A model generated the notes under the pieces. It saw only the letters and a program-made list of their open reading frames with translations. It did no database searches and had not been told where the DNA came from. A stretch of 64,000 nt of DNA. Origin: Planctomycetota bacterium (GTDB lineage: Bacteria; Planctomycetota; Planctomycetia; Pirellulales; Pirellulaceae). How positions within the stretch are numbered: position 1 is the stretch's first letter; each line of letters begins with the position of its first letter. Shown in pieces: positions 1 to 9,008 of the stretch. The DNA lies in NCBI GenBank assembly GCA_963204915.1, contig CAUJHS010000076.1:186001-250000 (forward strand). Direction: 5' to 3'. The position numbers and the translations under genes were made by a program.

Positions 1-122
1 CTGCGTTCCATATTCCCAATGAATTCGTCGTGGGGTACGGCCTGGACTATCACGACGAATATCGAAACTTGCCTTACATTGGGGTGCTTGAACCAGCGGA
101 CCTGCGCGACGAGGCGCCATGA
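1..122 (+). CDS. hpt: hypoxanthine phosphoribosyltransferase, C-terminal end (partial)
   Basis: Reading from base 3, the first 39 codons encode the C-terminal tail of a purine phosphoribosyltransferase; the segment FVVGYGLDY followed by [10 protein letters not shown] is the typical end of bacterial HPRT, which makes IMP or GMP from the free base and PRPP in the cytosol. The start lies left of the window. The stop codon TGA (120-122) overlaps the ATG of the next gene in an ATGA arrangement, suggesting translational coupling to the glycosyltransferase. The reading frame is clear, but only the tail is visible, so the catalytic PRPP loop cannot be checked. Confidence 0.85.
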   Translation, partial: AFHIPNEFVVGYGLDYHDEYRNLPYIGVLEPADLRDEAP

Positions 123-1324
123 GCGGTCCTCGAGTCGTATTGATCACCCGGCGATTCTGGCCGCTTGTCGGAGGCGCGGAGTCTGCGGCGGCGCGCCTTG
201 CAACTGAACTGCGTCGTCAAGGCGCTCATCCCCAAATCCTCACGGCGCGTTGGGAACGCGGCTGGCCGAGAGAAATTGAACATGCCGGAGTCCCCGTGAT
301 GCGGCTACCTCAGCCTTCTCTACGGTTTTGGGGAACCATGTGCTATATGCGCGCGATCAAGCAATTCTTGCGCGACCGGATTCACGAGATCGACGTCGTT
401 TATGTTTCGATGTTAAAACACGATGCCTTTGCCGCCCTGGTTGCGTTGCGCAACACGCGCATTCCCGTGATTTTGTCGGCCCGGGGCAGCGGGGATACCG
501 GAGATTTCCACTGGCAACGAACCGCAAACTTTGGGCGGATTATTCGACGACAATGCTTGAAGGCCGATGCCTTTGTCGCCTGCAGTCGTGTGATTCATGA
601 CGAGTTTCTTCGATCGGGTTATCCTGCGGATCGGTTGATATATATTCCCAATGGCGTTGTCGTACCGCCGCAGCGCACACCGCCCCGTCGTCTGGCGGCC
701 CGGCGTTCCCTCAGCGACATCGAGCCAGGGCTTCACTTAGAACCAACCGCGAAACTTGTGGTCTACACGGGCCGTCTGCACGTCGGAAAGGGACTGTTCG
801 ACTTGCTTGACGCGTGGCCGCAAATCCTTGCCGCGCATCCTGCGGCTCGGCTTTGGATGGTGGGTGAAGGTCCACTGCGGCACGAGTTAATCACTGCCGT
901 ACATTCTCGTGCACTGAATAAGTCCGTGTTTCTTCCTGGCGCTTTTGACAGCGTTGACGAATTGCTCGATGCCGCCGATGTTTTGGTGTTGCCGTCGTAT
1001 GAGGAAGGAATGTCGAATTCTCTCCTCGAAGGGATGGCCGCAGGTTTGCCAGTTGTTGCGACTCGCATTCCCGGAAATCTCCCGTTGATTGAACACGAAC
1101 GGCATGGTCTCCTCGTGGCGGCGCGTGATCCACTGGCGCTCGCCACAGCCATATGTCGAGTGCTAAGTCATTCGGAACTAGCGCAGCGCATGGGCCAATT
1201 CGCGCGCGATCGCGTCGTGAACGAGTTTTCAATTCAACAAACGGCGCGTCAACACCTTGACCTGTTCGCCAAACTTATTGCGCAGAAGCGTCCAAAAAAC
1301 CACGCGCAACACGTGAGTAATTGA
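119..1324 (+). CDS. glycosyltransferase family 4 (GT-B fold)
   Basis: A 401-residue retaining glycosyltransferase of the GT4 type, probably cytosolic and acting on surface polysaccharide or glycolipid acceptors. The N-terminal Rossmann domain has the loop PLVGGAE (about residues 15-21). The C-terminal nucleotide-sugar domain begins near residue 235 ([12 protein letters not shown]) and carries the EX7E motif [13 protein letters not shown] near residue 295. Length is normal for the family. The start ATG overlaps the stop of the preceding hpt gene, so the two may be co-translated although their functions are not obviously linked. Donor and acceptor cannot be told from sequence. Confidence 0.9.
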   Translation: MSGPRVVLITRRFWPLVGGAESAAARLATELRRQGAHPQILTARWERGWPREIEHAGVPVMRLPQPSLRFWGTMCYMRAIKQFLRDRIHEIDVVYVSMLKHDAFAALVALRNTRIPVILSARGSGDTGDFHWQRTANFGRIIRRQCLKADAFVACSRVIHDEFLRSGYPADRLIYIPNGVVVPPQRTPPRRLAARRSLSDIEPGLHLEPTAKLVVYTGRLHVGKGLFDLLDAWPQILAAHPAARLWMVGEGPLRHELITAVHSRALNKSVFLPGAFDSVDELLDAADVLVLPSYEEGMSNSLLEGMAAGLPVVATRIPGNLPLIEHERHGLLVAARDPLALATAICRVLSHSELAQRMGQFARDRVVNEFSIQQTARQHLDLFAKLIAQKRPKNHAQHVSN

Positions 1325-1656
1325 GTAATCGGCGAGGTTTTTGCCATGCGAACGCAACACTTGTTCTGCGAACCACAATACGGGACAAGCGTTGATTGTC
1401 ATTGACTGATGATCTCTCACCGCATCACACGGGACAACGGCAGTGGGTGCGTCAAAATCAACTGCCTCGCGCAAGAAGACGGTTTTAGCAAAGCGCCCTG
1501 ACCTGTCGCCCGGCGGCTGATGACCGCGATTTGCAAAAACACCCACTATCGGGGAGAGGGGAGATGGAACCTTTGACACGGGCGGTACGGTGGCCTAGAT
1601 TGACGGATGTTGGATGAATCTGTCGTTTGTGTTGCGGGACCGCGAAGAGGCGAACC
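1325..1656. other. intergenic region between glycosyltransferase and STAS gene
   Basis: About 330 bases without a convincing gene. The only signal I recognise is the sigma-70-type promoter at 1573-1601 near the right end. Open frames on the minus strand here lack family features and ribosome sites and look like chance. Confidence 0.6.
1573..1601 (+). promoter_or_regulatory. sigma-70-like promoter for the STAS gene
   Basis: A perfect -35 hexamer TTGACA (1573-1578) and a 17-base spacer precede the -10-like TAGATT (1596-1601), 55 bases before the STAS start codon. This suggests transcription begins around 1608 with a leader of about 50 bases. It is a pattern match only. Confidence 0.55.
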
Positions 1657-2187
1657 ATGCCCGACGGCCACCCCACGCCTTTGGAAGTGCTGACTTGCGA
1701 AACCGGCTGCCTTGTCCGTGTCATAGGACGCGGTACGATGCGCGAAAGCCGGCTTGTCCATCAGTTCATCGAACGATACTTAGACGATGCTGCCCCAAAA
1801 CATCAGGGTTCGGATTGTGCAACACTGGACCTGAGTCTTTGCGAACGTTTGGACAGCACGTTTCTTGGGGCCCTCGTTGACCTGCATAAACGCCACAATC
1901 AACCGGGAAAGTTGCGATTTATCATCTCCGCCCCAACGCAGGTGCAGCGAAGTTTGTTGGGTGTGGCTCGGCTGGATCGGATCCTTGCAACGCGGACGGA
2001 CACCCCCACCTGCCTGAGCGAGCCGACGCCTTTGACCGTGAGCGACACCGTTGATCCCGGCGAGTTAGGAGCACATGTTCTCGAATGTCATCGTCGTTTG
2101 GCTGAGCAGGGCGGACCATCTGCGGAAGCCTTCGCGCGCGTTGCAGACGTGTTAGAACAGGAGTTAAACGCGCGGGTTCGTTCGTGA
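1657..2187 (+). CDS. STAS-domain protein (anti-anti-sigma-factor-like)
   Basis: A 176-residue protein whose first half resembles a STAS domain: a beta strand CATLDLSLCERLDST followed by the helix FLGALVDLHKRH. The Ser in DST (about residue 67 from this start) sits where anti-anti-sigma factors are phosphorylated by their kinase partners. The C-terminal 60 residues are helical and not recognised. I chose ATG 1657 because GAGG lies 8 bases upstream; an in-frame ATG at 1627 has no ribosome site. It is followed after 17 bases by an ABC permease, so it may regulate that gene or share an mRNA with it. No anti-sigma kinase is nearby. Confidence 0.7.
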   Translation: MPDGHPTPLEVLTCETGCLVRVIGRGTMRESRLVHQFIERYLDDAAPKHQGSDCATLDLSLCERLDSTFLGALVDLHKRHNQPGKLRFIISAPTQVQRSLLGVARLDRILATRTDTPTCLSEPTPLTVSDTVDPGELGAHVLECHRRLAEQGGPSAEAFARVADVLEQELNARVRS

Positions 2188-2204
2188 AACCGCGGTCCTG
2201 ATCA

Positions 2205-4013
2205 ATGGCCGGCGCCTTGCCCCTTCAGCACGACGTTTCACCCACGCAGCCGTTGTCGCCAAACAACGAGGCTCGCGTATTTCGACGCTTGCGACTGCGT
2301 GTCTTGGCGACGCTTCTTCGAGAACTGCTGGCGACTCGTCGGTTATGGCTAACCGCACTCGTCATACTGACCTCCATTTTTTGGATTGGGTTGTTCGTTC
2401 TATTCTTTGAAGGATTTCTGTTTCTTCAATCGGCGTTGCCGCATCCGGCGACTCGGGCCATGACGGTCCATGCGATTTATAACGTCTTTTTTCTCGCCCT
2501 GACCGCGATGTTGTTGGTTTCCTCCGCCATCATTCTTTACGGCGGGTTATATCGTAGCGAAGAAGTCGACTTCTTGTTGACGTCGCCTTTGCGAGCGGAA
2601 CGTATCGTCCTGTACAAATTGGAAGAGGCGATCTTTTTTAGTTGCTGGGGATTTGGTCTACTCGGCAGCCCCTTGTTAATTGCATACGGCGTAGCGAACC
2701 AATCGCCTTGGTACTACTACGTTTTGTTGCCTCCGTTCATGATAGGATTTGCAACGATCCCCACATCGTTAGGAGCGATGTCCTGCGTGGCGGTTGTTTC
2801 ATTTCTGCCCAAGCTGAGGTTTCACGCGATTGCGACGGTCGGCGCCGTCTTGGTTTGCCTGGCTGCATTCTTAGCGTGGCGAACCTTTGGACAAACCGCG
2901 CATTACGCCATGACGCCCGAATGGTTTCAGGATGTGCTGAGCCGTCTTCAATTCACTGAGCAAAGGCTGTTGCCAAGCTGGTGGTTAAGCACCGGTTTGC
3001 TTGAAGCCGCTCACCCGGTTGAAGCGGGAGAGGGATATCTGGCCTGGATGGAAAGTCTGCTGTTTCTCTCGGTCTTGGTCTCAAATGGAATGGTTCTCCA
3101 ACTCGCCGCGATGGCGGTTGCATCACGATGGTTTCGCTCTAGCTATAGTGAATTGCATGGTATTAGCAGCGGACAGCGTCGTCATGGGGCTGCGAGAGTC
3201 GATCAATTATTGGGATGGATCTTCTGGCCGCTCCCGCGGGTGATGCGACTATTCATCACGAACGATTTGCGGCTTTTCCGCCGCGATCCTATGCAGTGGT
3301 CCCAGTTTTTGATTTTTTTCGGATTGCTGTCGTTTTACTTTCTCAATATGCGCCGCTTCAATTACAACGAATCATTAAGCGGATGGATGACGCTCATCGG
3401 GTTTCTCAATGTGGGTGTCGTAGGGTTAATTCTGTCGACTTACACGACTCGATTTATCCTTCCCGCAATTAGCATGGAGGGACGGCGTTTTTGGGTCTTG
3501 GGTACGCTTCCAATCTCGCGCGATGTCGTGTTGTGGAGCAAGTTTTGGTTCTCTCTGCTCGGAACGCTGATTCCTTGCTCGGGACTGATTTTGCTCAGCG
3601 ATGTCATGCTGCAAACGCCCACGCGCCAGCCCGTTGTGGCGTGGCTGCATCAAATGATTTGCTTGGTGCTTTGCACTGGTTTGTCGGCGTTGGCGGTTGG
3701 CGTGGGCGCCCGACTGCCGAACCTTCGTGAGCCGTCGCCTTCCAAAATTGCCGCCGGTTTTGGAGGTACTTTATGCTTAGTGATCAGTAGCCTGTTCATT
3801 GTGATTACGGTGTTGCTGACGGCCGTACCATGCTACTTTTGGTTAGAGGGGATGGGACCAGACCCTCGCGCCGGTGCGTGGCGAGCTTGGATTGGGTGGG
3901 GTACTCCTGGCTCGGTAGTCCTGGGCGCGGTCGCCACACTGGCGTTGGGCGTCGTCTGCATGCTCTTGCCGTTAATGATCGGGTTTCGCGCCTTTCGACG
4001 TTTGGAGTTTTAA
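2205..4013 (+). CDS. ABC-2-like multi-pass membrane permease
   Basis: A 602-residue integral membrane protein with about eleven or twelve hydrophobic segments spread along its length, the first near residues 48-70. Between segments 2 and 3 is a cytosolic loop with YRSEEVDFLLTSPLRAERIVLYKL, a pattern found in putative ABC exporter permeases that couple to a separate ATPase. A large loop separates two halves, each with about six segments. No ATP-binding gene is in the window, so the ATPase is encoded elsewhere or lies left. It probably shares the STAS promoter. Substrate unknown. Confidence 0.75.
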   Translation: MAGALPLQHDVSPTQPLSPNNEARVFRRLRLRVLATLLRELLATRRLWLTALVILTSIFWIGLFVLFFEGFLFLQSALPHPATRAMTVHAIYNVFFLALTAMLLVSSAIILYGGLYRSEEVDFLLTSPLRAERIVLYKLEEAIFFSCWGFGLLGSPLLIAYGVANQSPWYYYVLLPPFMIGFATIPTSLGAMSCVAVVSFLPKLRFHAIATVGAVLVCLAAFLAWRTFGQTAHYAMTPEWFQDVLSRLQFTEQRLLPSWWLSTGLLEAAHPVEAGEGYLAWMESLLFLSVLVSNGMVLQLAAMAVASRWFRSSYSELHGISSGQRRHGAARVDQLLGWIFWPLPRVMRLFITNDLRLFRRDPMQWSQFLIFFGLLSFYFLNMRRFNYNESLSGWMTLIGFLNVGVVGLILSTYTTRFILPAISMEGRRFWVLGTLPISRDVVLWSKFWFSLLGTLIPCSGLILLSDVMLQTPTRQPVVAWLHQMICLVLCTGLSALAVGVGARLPNLREPSPSKIAAGFGGTLCLVISSLFIVITVLLTAVPCYFWLEGMGPDPRAGAWRAWIGWGTPGSVVLGAVATLALGVVCMLLPLMIGFRAFRRLEF

Positions 4014-4049
4014 CACTAAGCCGTATTCGAAAAGAACTCGCGGATTCAA

Positions 4050-4595
4050 ATGGCGCTCAGCACGGACGGAAAGATACGTTTGACCGAAGCTCCGTTCCCG
4101 CCATATTCCTATGTACCACACATGTTCCCGCATCCCGTGCGTGAACCTCAAGGGCATGGCTATGGGCAGGACTGCGAGCACGTACGGCGCTACGATCACA
4201 ACCATTGGCGCGCCAGCTATGAGCATCGGCGCGCCGTGGATCTCTTCAATCACGGCTATTACTGGGAAGCCCATGAATCTTGGGAGACCCTATGGCATGC
4301 CTTAGGACGTGTGGGAGCTTCGGCCGACCAAATCAAGGGACTCATAAAAATGGCCGCCGCGGGAGTCAAGGCGCGCGAAGGTCGCCCGGAAGGAGTTGCG
4401 CGGCACGCCGCTCGTGCCCGCGACCTGTTTGCAATGTCAGGAGTCGACTCACCCTCAATCGACTCGTCCCTTGGTCCGTGTCCCTTCCGGCAATTACAGC
4501 AATTCGCAAATGAGGTTGCCTGCAATCCTAATGCGTTTGTGAATGACGCAATCGCGCCAGTCGTGATTGTGTTTCCCTTCGTAATGAGGCCTTAA
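4050..4595 (+). CDS. DUF309 family protein
   Basis: A 181-residue soluble protein with the DUF309 signature: FNHGYYWEAHESWETLW around residues 66-82, then DQIKGLIKMAAAGVKAREG near 95. The EAHE-W and Q-KGL positions line a helical pocket in this family, whose biochemical role is not known. The N-terminal 50 residues, rich in Pro, His and Tyr, are outside the domain. It lies 36 bases after the permease and may be co-transcribed with it. Confidence in the family is high; no function can be assigned. Confidence 0.8.
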   Translation: MALSTDGKIRLTEAPFPPYSYVPHMFPHPVREPQGHGYGQDCEHVRRYDHNHWRASYEHRRAVDLFNHGYYWEAHESWETLWHALGRVGASADQIKGLIKMAAAGVKAREGRPEGVARHAARARDLFAMSGVDSPSIDSSLGPCPFRQLQQFANEVACNPNAFVNDAIAPVVIVFPFVMRP

Positions 4596-4672
4596 AGCTT
4601 GTTGTCAAAGTCACATCGCTCGACCACTTTGATTGCGAGGCGGTTGCTTATTTCTTCCTATTGCCGTGTGGC

Positions 4673-5692
4673 ATGAAACTCGTCACGTTTGCTCCTCTTA
4701 GTGAAACACCTGCGCTTCCTCGCGTTGGTGTTGTAACGGCCGGATCGCACGAAGTCATCGACTTAGAGGCCACAGAGTCAAAGCTCGATGGTCGACCGTC
4801 CGGAGATTTCGCAGAAATGCTGGCGTTTCTTGACGCTGGCGAATCCGCGCGGGATCGGGCTGAGCGCGTCGTGGAGTTCGCCCTCGAACACCGACCGCCG
4901 CAGACGGTCTTTCCAATCCACCACGTTCAGCTTTTCTCGCCGGTTTTGCGTCCGCGTTCAATTCGAGATTGCATGGCGTTCGAACAACATCTTGTTCGCG
5001 CTACCCGCACGGTCATTAAGTGGAAGTGCGCTCCGTTGGCGTACTTTGACCGGTGCGTTGAAAAGTTGAGCGGCAGGGCGCTATTTGGGGCACCGCGGGT
5101 TTGGTATGAACGTCCCATCTACTACAAAGGAAATCCCTATAGCGTGATTGGTCATGATGCCGATGTGCAGTGGCCCCAGTTCACAGAGAAACTGGATTTC
5201 GAGCTGGAGTTTGGCATTGTGCTGGGTCGGCGCGGCAGCAACATTCCGGAAAACCGCGCCAAAAGTTTCGTCGGAGGTTACACAATTTTTAATGACTTTA
5301 GCGCTCGCGACGTTCAGTTACGAGAAATGCAGGGTCGGTTAGGGCCCGCCAAGAGCAAAGACTTCGATACTGGCAACGTGCTGGGACCTTATCTCGTGAC
5401 GCCGGACGAAGTGCCGGATCCTCAGGCCCTGACCATGACCGCACGCGTGAACGGCGAGGAATGGTCGCGCGGCAATAGCCGCCAAATGCACTATTCGTTC
5501 GACGAGATCATTGCATATATCTCGCGCGATGAAACGCTACATCCCGGAGAGTTTATCGGATCGGGGACTGTTCCTTCGGGATGTGGGCTCGAACTTGATC
5601 GTTGGATCTCTCCGGGCGACATCATCGAACTCGAAGTGCAAGGTTTAGGCGTTCTTCGCAATCAGGTTGTACGCCAGGCTGCGCCAGGATAA
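4673..5692 (+). CDS. fumarylacetoacetate hydrolase (FAH) family protein
   Basis: A 339-residue member of the FAH superfamily, whose enzymes cleave C-C bonds in diketo acids or isomerise related catabolites with a divalent metal. The core starts near residue 135 (YKGNPYSVIGHDADV) and contains KLDFELEFGIVLG, which supplies metal-binding Glu residues, then NDFSARDVQ and the C-terminal PGEFIGSGTVPSGCG. The N-terminal 100 residues form the usual lid domain. ATG 4673 was chosen over the in-frame TTG 12 bases upstream because it gives the normal MKLVTF start. The reaction cannot be chosen among FAH, 2-hydroxyhepta-diene-dioate isomerase and others. Confidence 0.85.
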   Translation: MKLVTFAPLSETPALPRVGVVTAGSHEVIDLEATESKLDGRPSGDFAEMLAFLDAGESARDRAERVVEFALEHRPPQTVFPIHHVQLFSPVLRPRSIRDCMAFEQHLVRATRTVIKWKCAPLAYFDRCVEKLSGRALFGAPRVWYERPIYYKGNPYSVIGHDADVQWPQFTEKLDFELEFGIVLGRRGSNIPENRAKSFVGGYTIFNDFSARDVQLREMQGRLGPAKSKDFDTGNVLGPYLVTPDEVPDPQALTMTARVNGEEWSRGNSRQMHYSFDEIIAYISRDETLHPGEFIGSGTVPSGCGLELDRWISPGDIIELEVQGLGVLRNQVVRQAAPG

Positions 5693-5780
5693 GTTCCGAC
5701 AATACTTTTCACGCCACGGAAGACTTGCGCCCGCCCCAGTCAGAAAATCAAGAGTAGCCTCAATTTGGGAATGCCTCATC

Positions 5781-6896
5781 TTAAGTGTTAACTAATTGGC
5801 TAATCTTGCGGCCGGTGACGCTCAACGGAAAGTTTTTCATTTCATCAACGCGCAACCAAGCCGTTGGTTGGATGATGCGATCAACGCCGTTTTGGTAGTT
5901 GGCTTCGTAGCAATAGAGCGTAATCCGAAACCGGGTTACGCCGTGCTTGAGGGTCGTAAGTAGCCGTGTCGGCGTTGTCTCAAGACCTGTGGCTGCGCAA
6001 ATCAACTCCGCCATTTGCTCGCAAGTGGGAGGAGCTTCGCAGTTAGCCAGTGGAAACCGTGGAAAGTCCCACAATCCGGCCCACCTTTCCTTTTCACTTC
6101 GTTGGCGCAATAGCACGCATGGACCCCGACGCACCACGATAACGGCCTCGTCAACGTTCTCTACACCAGGCTTTCGTTTTCGCGCCGGGATTTGATCCTG
6201 CAATCCGTATTTGTGTGTAGGACAAAGCGTTGCGACAGGACATACTTGACATGCGGGCGTTCGAGGCGAGCAAATCTCGCTTCCCAATTCCATGAGCGCC
6301 TGGTTAAACGTCCCAACATTCTTGCGCGGAAGTAAGTCTTCGGCGAATCTCCACAAAAGCTGTTGTCCCGACGCCTTCTCGGGGTCGCCGCGATAAAGCA
6401 GTAGTCGGCTCAGTACGCGTTTAGTGTTCGCTTCGAGAATGGGCTCGCGAGTGCCGAAAGCAATTGAGAGAATGGCCCCCGCGGTATAACGCCCCACGCC
6501 TGGCAACGCATGAACGGCTTCGCGACTCTGGGGGAAATCACCGGAGTGCTGCTCCATGATTACTTGTGCCGCTTTATGCAACTGCCTCGCTCGCCGGTAA
6601 TAGCCTAGGCCTTCCCAAAGTCGCAAAACGTCGGCCTCCTCAGCTGCGGCAAGCGCTGACACGTCGGGAAACCGTTTAATAAATCGCTCAAAGTAAGGGA
6701 TGACCGTAGCCACTTGCGTTTGTTGGAGCATGATTTCACTCACCCATACGTAGTAAGGCCGCGGGTGATCACGCCAGGGCATTGCACGCGCGTTATGATG
6801 AAACCATGTCAACAACCTGCGCCGGAAACGCTGCTTCCAAGCCGAGTCTGGAAGTTCTGTCGGTCCGAACAGCTCTCCGTTTGAATGGACAACCAT
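5781..6896 (-). CDS. mutY: A/G-specific adenine glycosylase
   Basis: A 371-residue base-excision repair enzyme that removes adenine mispaired with 8-oxoguanine. Visible are the HhH-GPD core with catalytic Glu54 in SEIMLQQTQV, the hairpin LPGVGRYTAG (residues 131-140), the iron-sulfur cluster cysteines C209, C216, C219 and C225 in the usual C-x6-C-x2-C-x5-C spacing, and a C-terminal Nudix-like recognition domain. One oddity: the position normally held by the catalytic Asp in PILDGN is Glu155 in PILEANTKRV. It stands alone on the minus strand between two plus-strand genes, with its start 96 bases from the divergent secreted-protein gene. Confidence 0.93.
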   Translation of the reverse strand: MVVHSNGELFGPTELPDSAWKQRFRRRLLTWFHHNARAMPWRDHPRPYYVWVSEIMLQQTQVATVIPYFERFIKRFPDVSALAAAEEADVLRLWEGLGYYRRARQLHKAAQVIMEQHSGDFPQSREAVHALPGVGRYTAGAILSIAFGTREPILEANTKRVLSRLLLYRGDPEKASGQQLLWRFAEDLLPRKNVGTFNQALMELGSEICSPRTPACQVCPVATLCPTHKYGLQDQIPARKRKPGVENVDEAVIVVRRGPCVLLRQRSEKERWAGLWDFPRFPLANCEAPPTCEQMAELICAATGLETTPTRLLTTLKHGVTRFRITLYCYEANYQNGVDRIIQPTAWLRVDEMKNFPLSVTGRKISQLVNT

Positions 6897-6992
6897 GCTT
6901 TGTTGCCGTGCAATTTTGTTTTAGGAAATAAACTTGCCAAACGAGCGAATACACTCATACTACCGTAATAAGGCGCCACTCTTGGAGGTGTT

Positions 6993-7901
6993 ATGATGTT
7001 GCTTAATCGCTGCACCGCGATCATGACATTGGTTTTGTTGTTGCCGGCCAACCTGAGCGCGGAGGTCAAGTTGGCCCCGCAGCTGCGTGAGGGAACTACG
7101 CAAAAGATCAAAGAGACGGTCAAGACACGGCAGACGCTAAAGATTCTAGGTCAAAACATCAACACGTCATCTGACACGACAATTCACCGTCAAACGAAAG
7201 TGGGGCAGCGGAATGCACAAGGCGAACTCCCACTGGAGATCACCTATATCGATATTGCTGCGGACATTATGCTGCCCGGCAACAAAAAGGTCGTTTACAA
7301 CTCGGCTACCGGAGAAAGTAAAGCCGACGATCCCAATTTTCAGGTTGTCCTCGATACGCTCCAAACACTCAAGGGCGCTACCATAACCGTGACCTTGGAT
7401 CGAGAGAATCAAGTGAAGTCGGTCACAGGTGTCAAACCTGAACTCGGCGCCAGTATCGACGATATTAAGCTTTCGACCCAGCAAGCGTTCAGCCGTTTTC
7501 CAACGGAACCCGTCAAAGCCGGCGATACATGGGAAAGGATCGACGTTCTGCCCTTGGGCCAGGGCCAACAATTCGTTCTTACGCGGAAGTACACGTATGA
7601 AGGGCCCGAACTGCGCTCGACCGTAGCGGATACGCGGCGACTAGAAAAGATTGTTGCAACAACACAGGATATTCAATATTCCATCAAACCTGGCGCTGGG
7701 TTGCCCGGGACCGTAACGAAAAGCGCCTTGAAAATGAATTCGGGCGAAGCAGTGCACTACTTCGATGCCCAAAAAGGTTATGTCGTCGAGTCGGTAGAAA
7801 AAATGCACGTGACGGGCGCATTCACGCTCAACATTATGGGCCAGGACTTGAACGGTGATCTTGACCTGAATCTGGATACAAAAACGGAAATCACAGAATG
7901 A
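6993..7901 (+). CDS. secreted DUF6263-like protein
   Basis: A 302-residue protein with an N-terminal signal peptide (hydrophobic run MTLVLLLPANLSA, cleavage likely after residue 22-23) and no later membrane segment, so probably periplasmic or surface. The rest is beta-rich with repeated 'G-x-x-W/F' strands (for example KAGDTWERIDVLPLG near residue 175), resembling the DUF6263 group common in planctomycetes; I am moderately sure of that family. GGAGGTG sits 7 bases before the ATG. It converges on the PpiC gene, whose stop is 13 bases away, which suits a folding-related role, but this is only proximity. Confidence 0.6.
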   Translation: MMLLNRCTAIMTLVLLLPANLSAEVKLAPQLREGTTQKIKETVKTRQTLKILGQNINTSSDTTIHRQTKVGQRNAQGELPLEITYIDIAADIMLPGNKKVVYNSATGESKADDPNFQVVLDTLQTLKGATITVTLDRENQVKSVTGVKPELGASIDDIKLSTQQAFSRFPTEPVKAGDTWERIDVLPLGQGQQFVLTRKYTYEGPELRSTVADTRRLEKIVATTQDIQYSIKPGAGLPGTVTKSALKMNSGEAVHYFDAQKGYVVESVEKMHVTGAFTLNIMGQDLNGDLDLNLDTKTEITE

Positions 7902-7914
7902 ACTTGGGGTGGCG

Positions 7915-8880
7915 CTATTTCGATAGTTGTTTTGTACCCAACTTGAAGAATGGCGATGCTCCCGTAAACTCGACCTTGCTGTGCGGTCGTTGTTGTTCGG
8001 CCGCCCAATTGAAAAGGTGCGCGGTTACCGCTTGCACGAGTTCGCTTCGAACGTCATTCCAAGTTTTGTCCCCTGGCTTGATCTCCAAGACTTGAATCAA
8101 ATGGACTCCAAACGGCGTAACCACAGGTTCGCTCACGGAGTTTACTCCCAGCGCAAACGCAGCTTTAGAAAAGACTTCAGGCATCGGGCCCTTTCGACCA
8201 ATCAATCCAATGTCTCCTCCTTGGTCAGCCGTCGGAGACACGGAGTATTTCTTCGCGGCCTCGGCGAAATCTAACTCGCCTGCGACGATCGAATTGCGGA
8301 TTTTTTCCGCCTGGGCGATCGTTGTTTCTAGTGCTGTACCGTCAGTGTCCGTAGCGGGTTTCAACAGAATGTGAGCCACACGCAGTTCGGCGCCGTCGAA
8401 CTCGCGGCGATGAGCCTCAAAAAATTTCTGCAGGTTTTCGTCGGTCAATTGCGGTTCGAGATACCTTCGCCAGGTCAAGTTCCAGCGAACGAATTCAGTG
8501 AACTCTTCCTGCGTTTGCTGCGTGCGAGCCAAATGCTCTTCGAGCGTCAAGTCTTGCTGCGCCAACTGCCGCTTGATGCGAGCGAACTCCGCGTCCAGGT
8601 CTTGAACGGTGGCTCCCATTTGCCGTCGTTCCAGGAACCGCAAGACAAGTTGCCGCTCTACCAACTGCGCGAGCGTTTCCGCCTCGAACATGGGTTTGGC
8701 CGTCGATTCGATCTCACGTTGACCGAATACGCGCGCCATTCGACGATGTACGTCGTGCACATAGATGGGGCGGCCATCAACCACGGCGGCGACCACCGGC
8801 GATTCCGTTGGTTGTGGGGTTTGTTTCGTTTCCTCCGCCGCCAAAACCGCTAGCAATGGCAAAATCACCAGCATGAACAA
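7915..8880 (-). CDS. PpiC/SurA-type peptidyl-prolyl isomerase
   Basis: A 321-residue extracytoplasmic foldase. Residues 1-15 form a signal peptide. A SurA-like N-terminal chaperone region (about 30-150) precedes a parvulin domain (about 165-265) recognisable by ELRVAHILLKP, FAEAAKKYSVSPTADQGGDIG and PFGVHLIQVL. It should catalyse cis-trans proline isomerisation on secreted proteins. The gene is convergent with the upstream secreted protein gene and lies ahead of fmt on the same strand with a 129-base gap. Length and domain order are normal for one-parvulin SurA-like proteins. Confidence 0.88.
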   Translation of the reverse strand: MFMLVILPLLAVLAAEETKQTPQPTESPVVAAVVDGRPIYVHDVHRRMARVFGQREIESTAKPMFEAETLAQLVERQLVLRFLERRQMGATVQDLDAEFARIKRQLAQQDLTLEEHLARTQQTQEEFTEFVRWNLTWRRYLEPQLTDENLQKFFEAHRREFDGAELRVAHILLKPATDTDGTALETTIAQAEKIRNSIVAGELDFAEAAKKYSVSPTADQGGDIGLIGRKGPMPEVFSKAAFALGVNSVSEPVVTPFGVHLIQVLEIKPGDKTWNDVRSELVQAVTAHLFNWAAEQQRPHSKVEFTGASPFFKLGTKQLSK

Positions 8881-9008
8881 GATCTCACCCCCTATGTAAT
8901 CACGCCTTTACTGGACTCGCGCCGCGGACCAGGCGAAAGCCCATTCGAAAATTACCTCGCCTCTCTAACGTACGTCAATTTTGCGGCTCGCTGCGCGAAC
9001 CGCGCACG

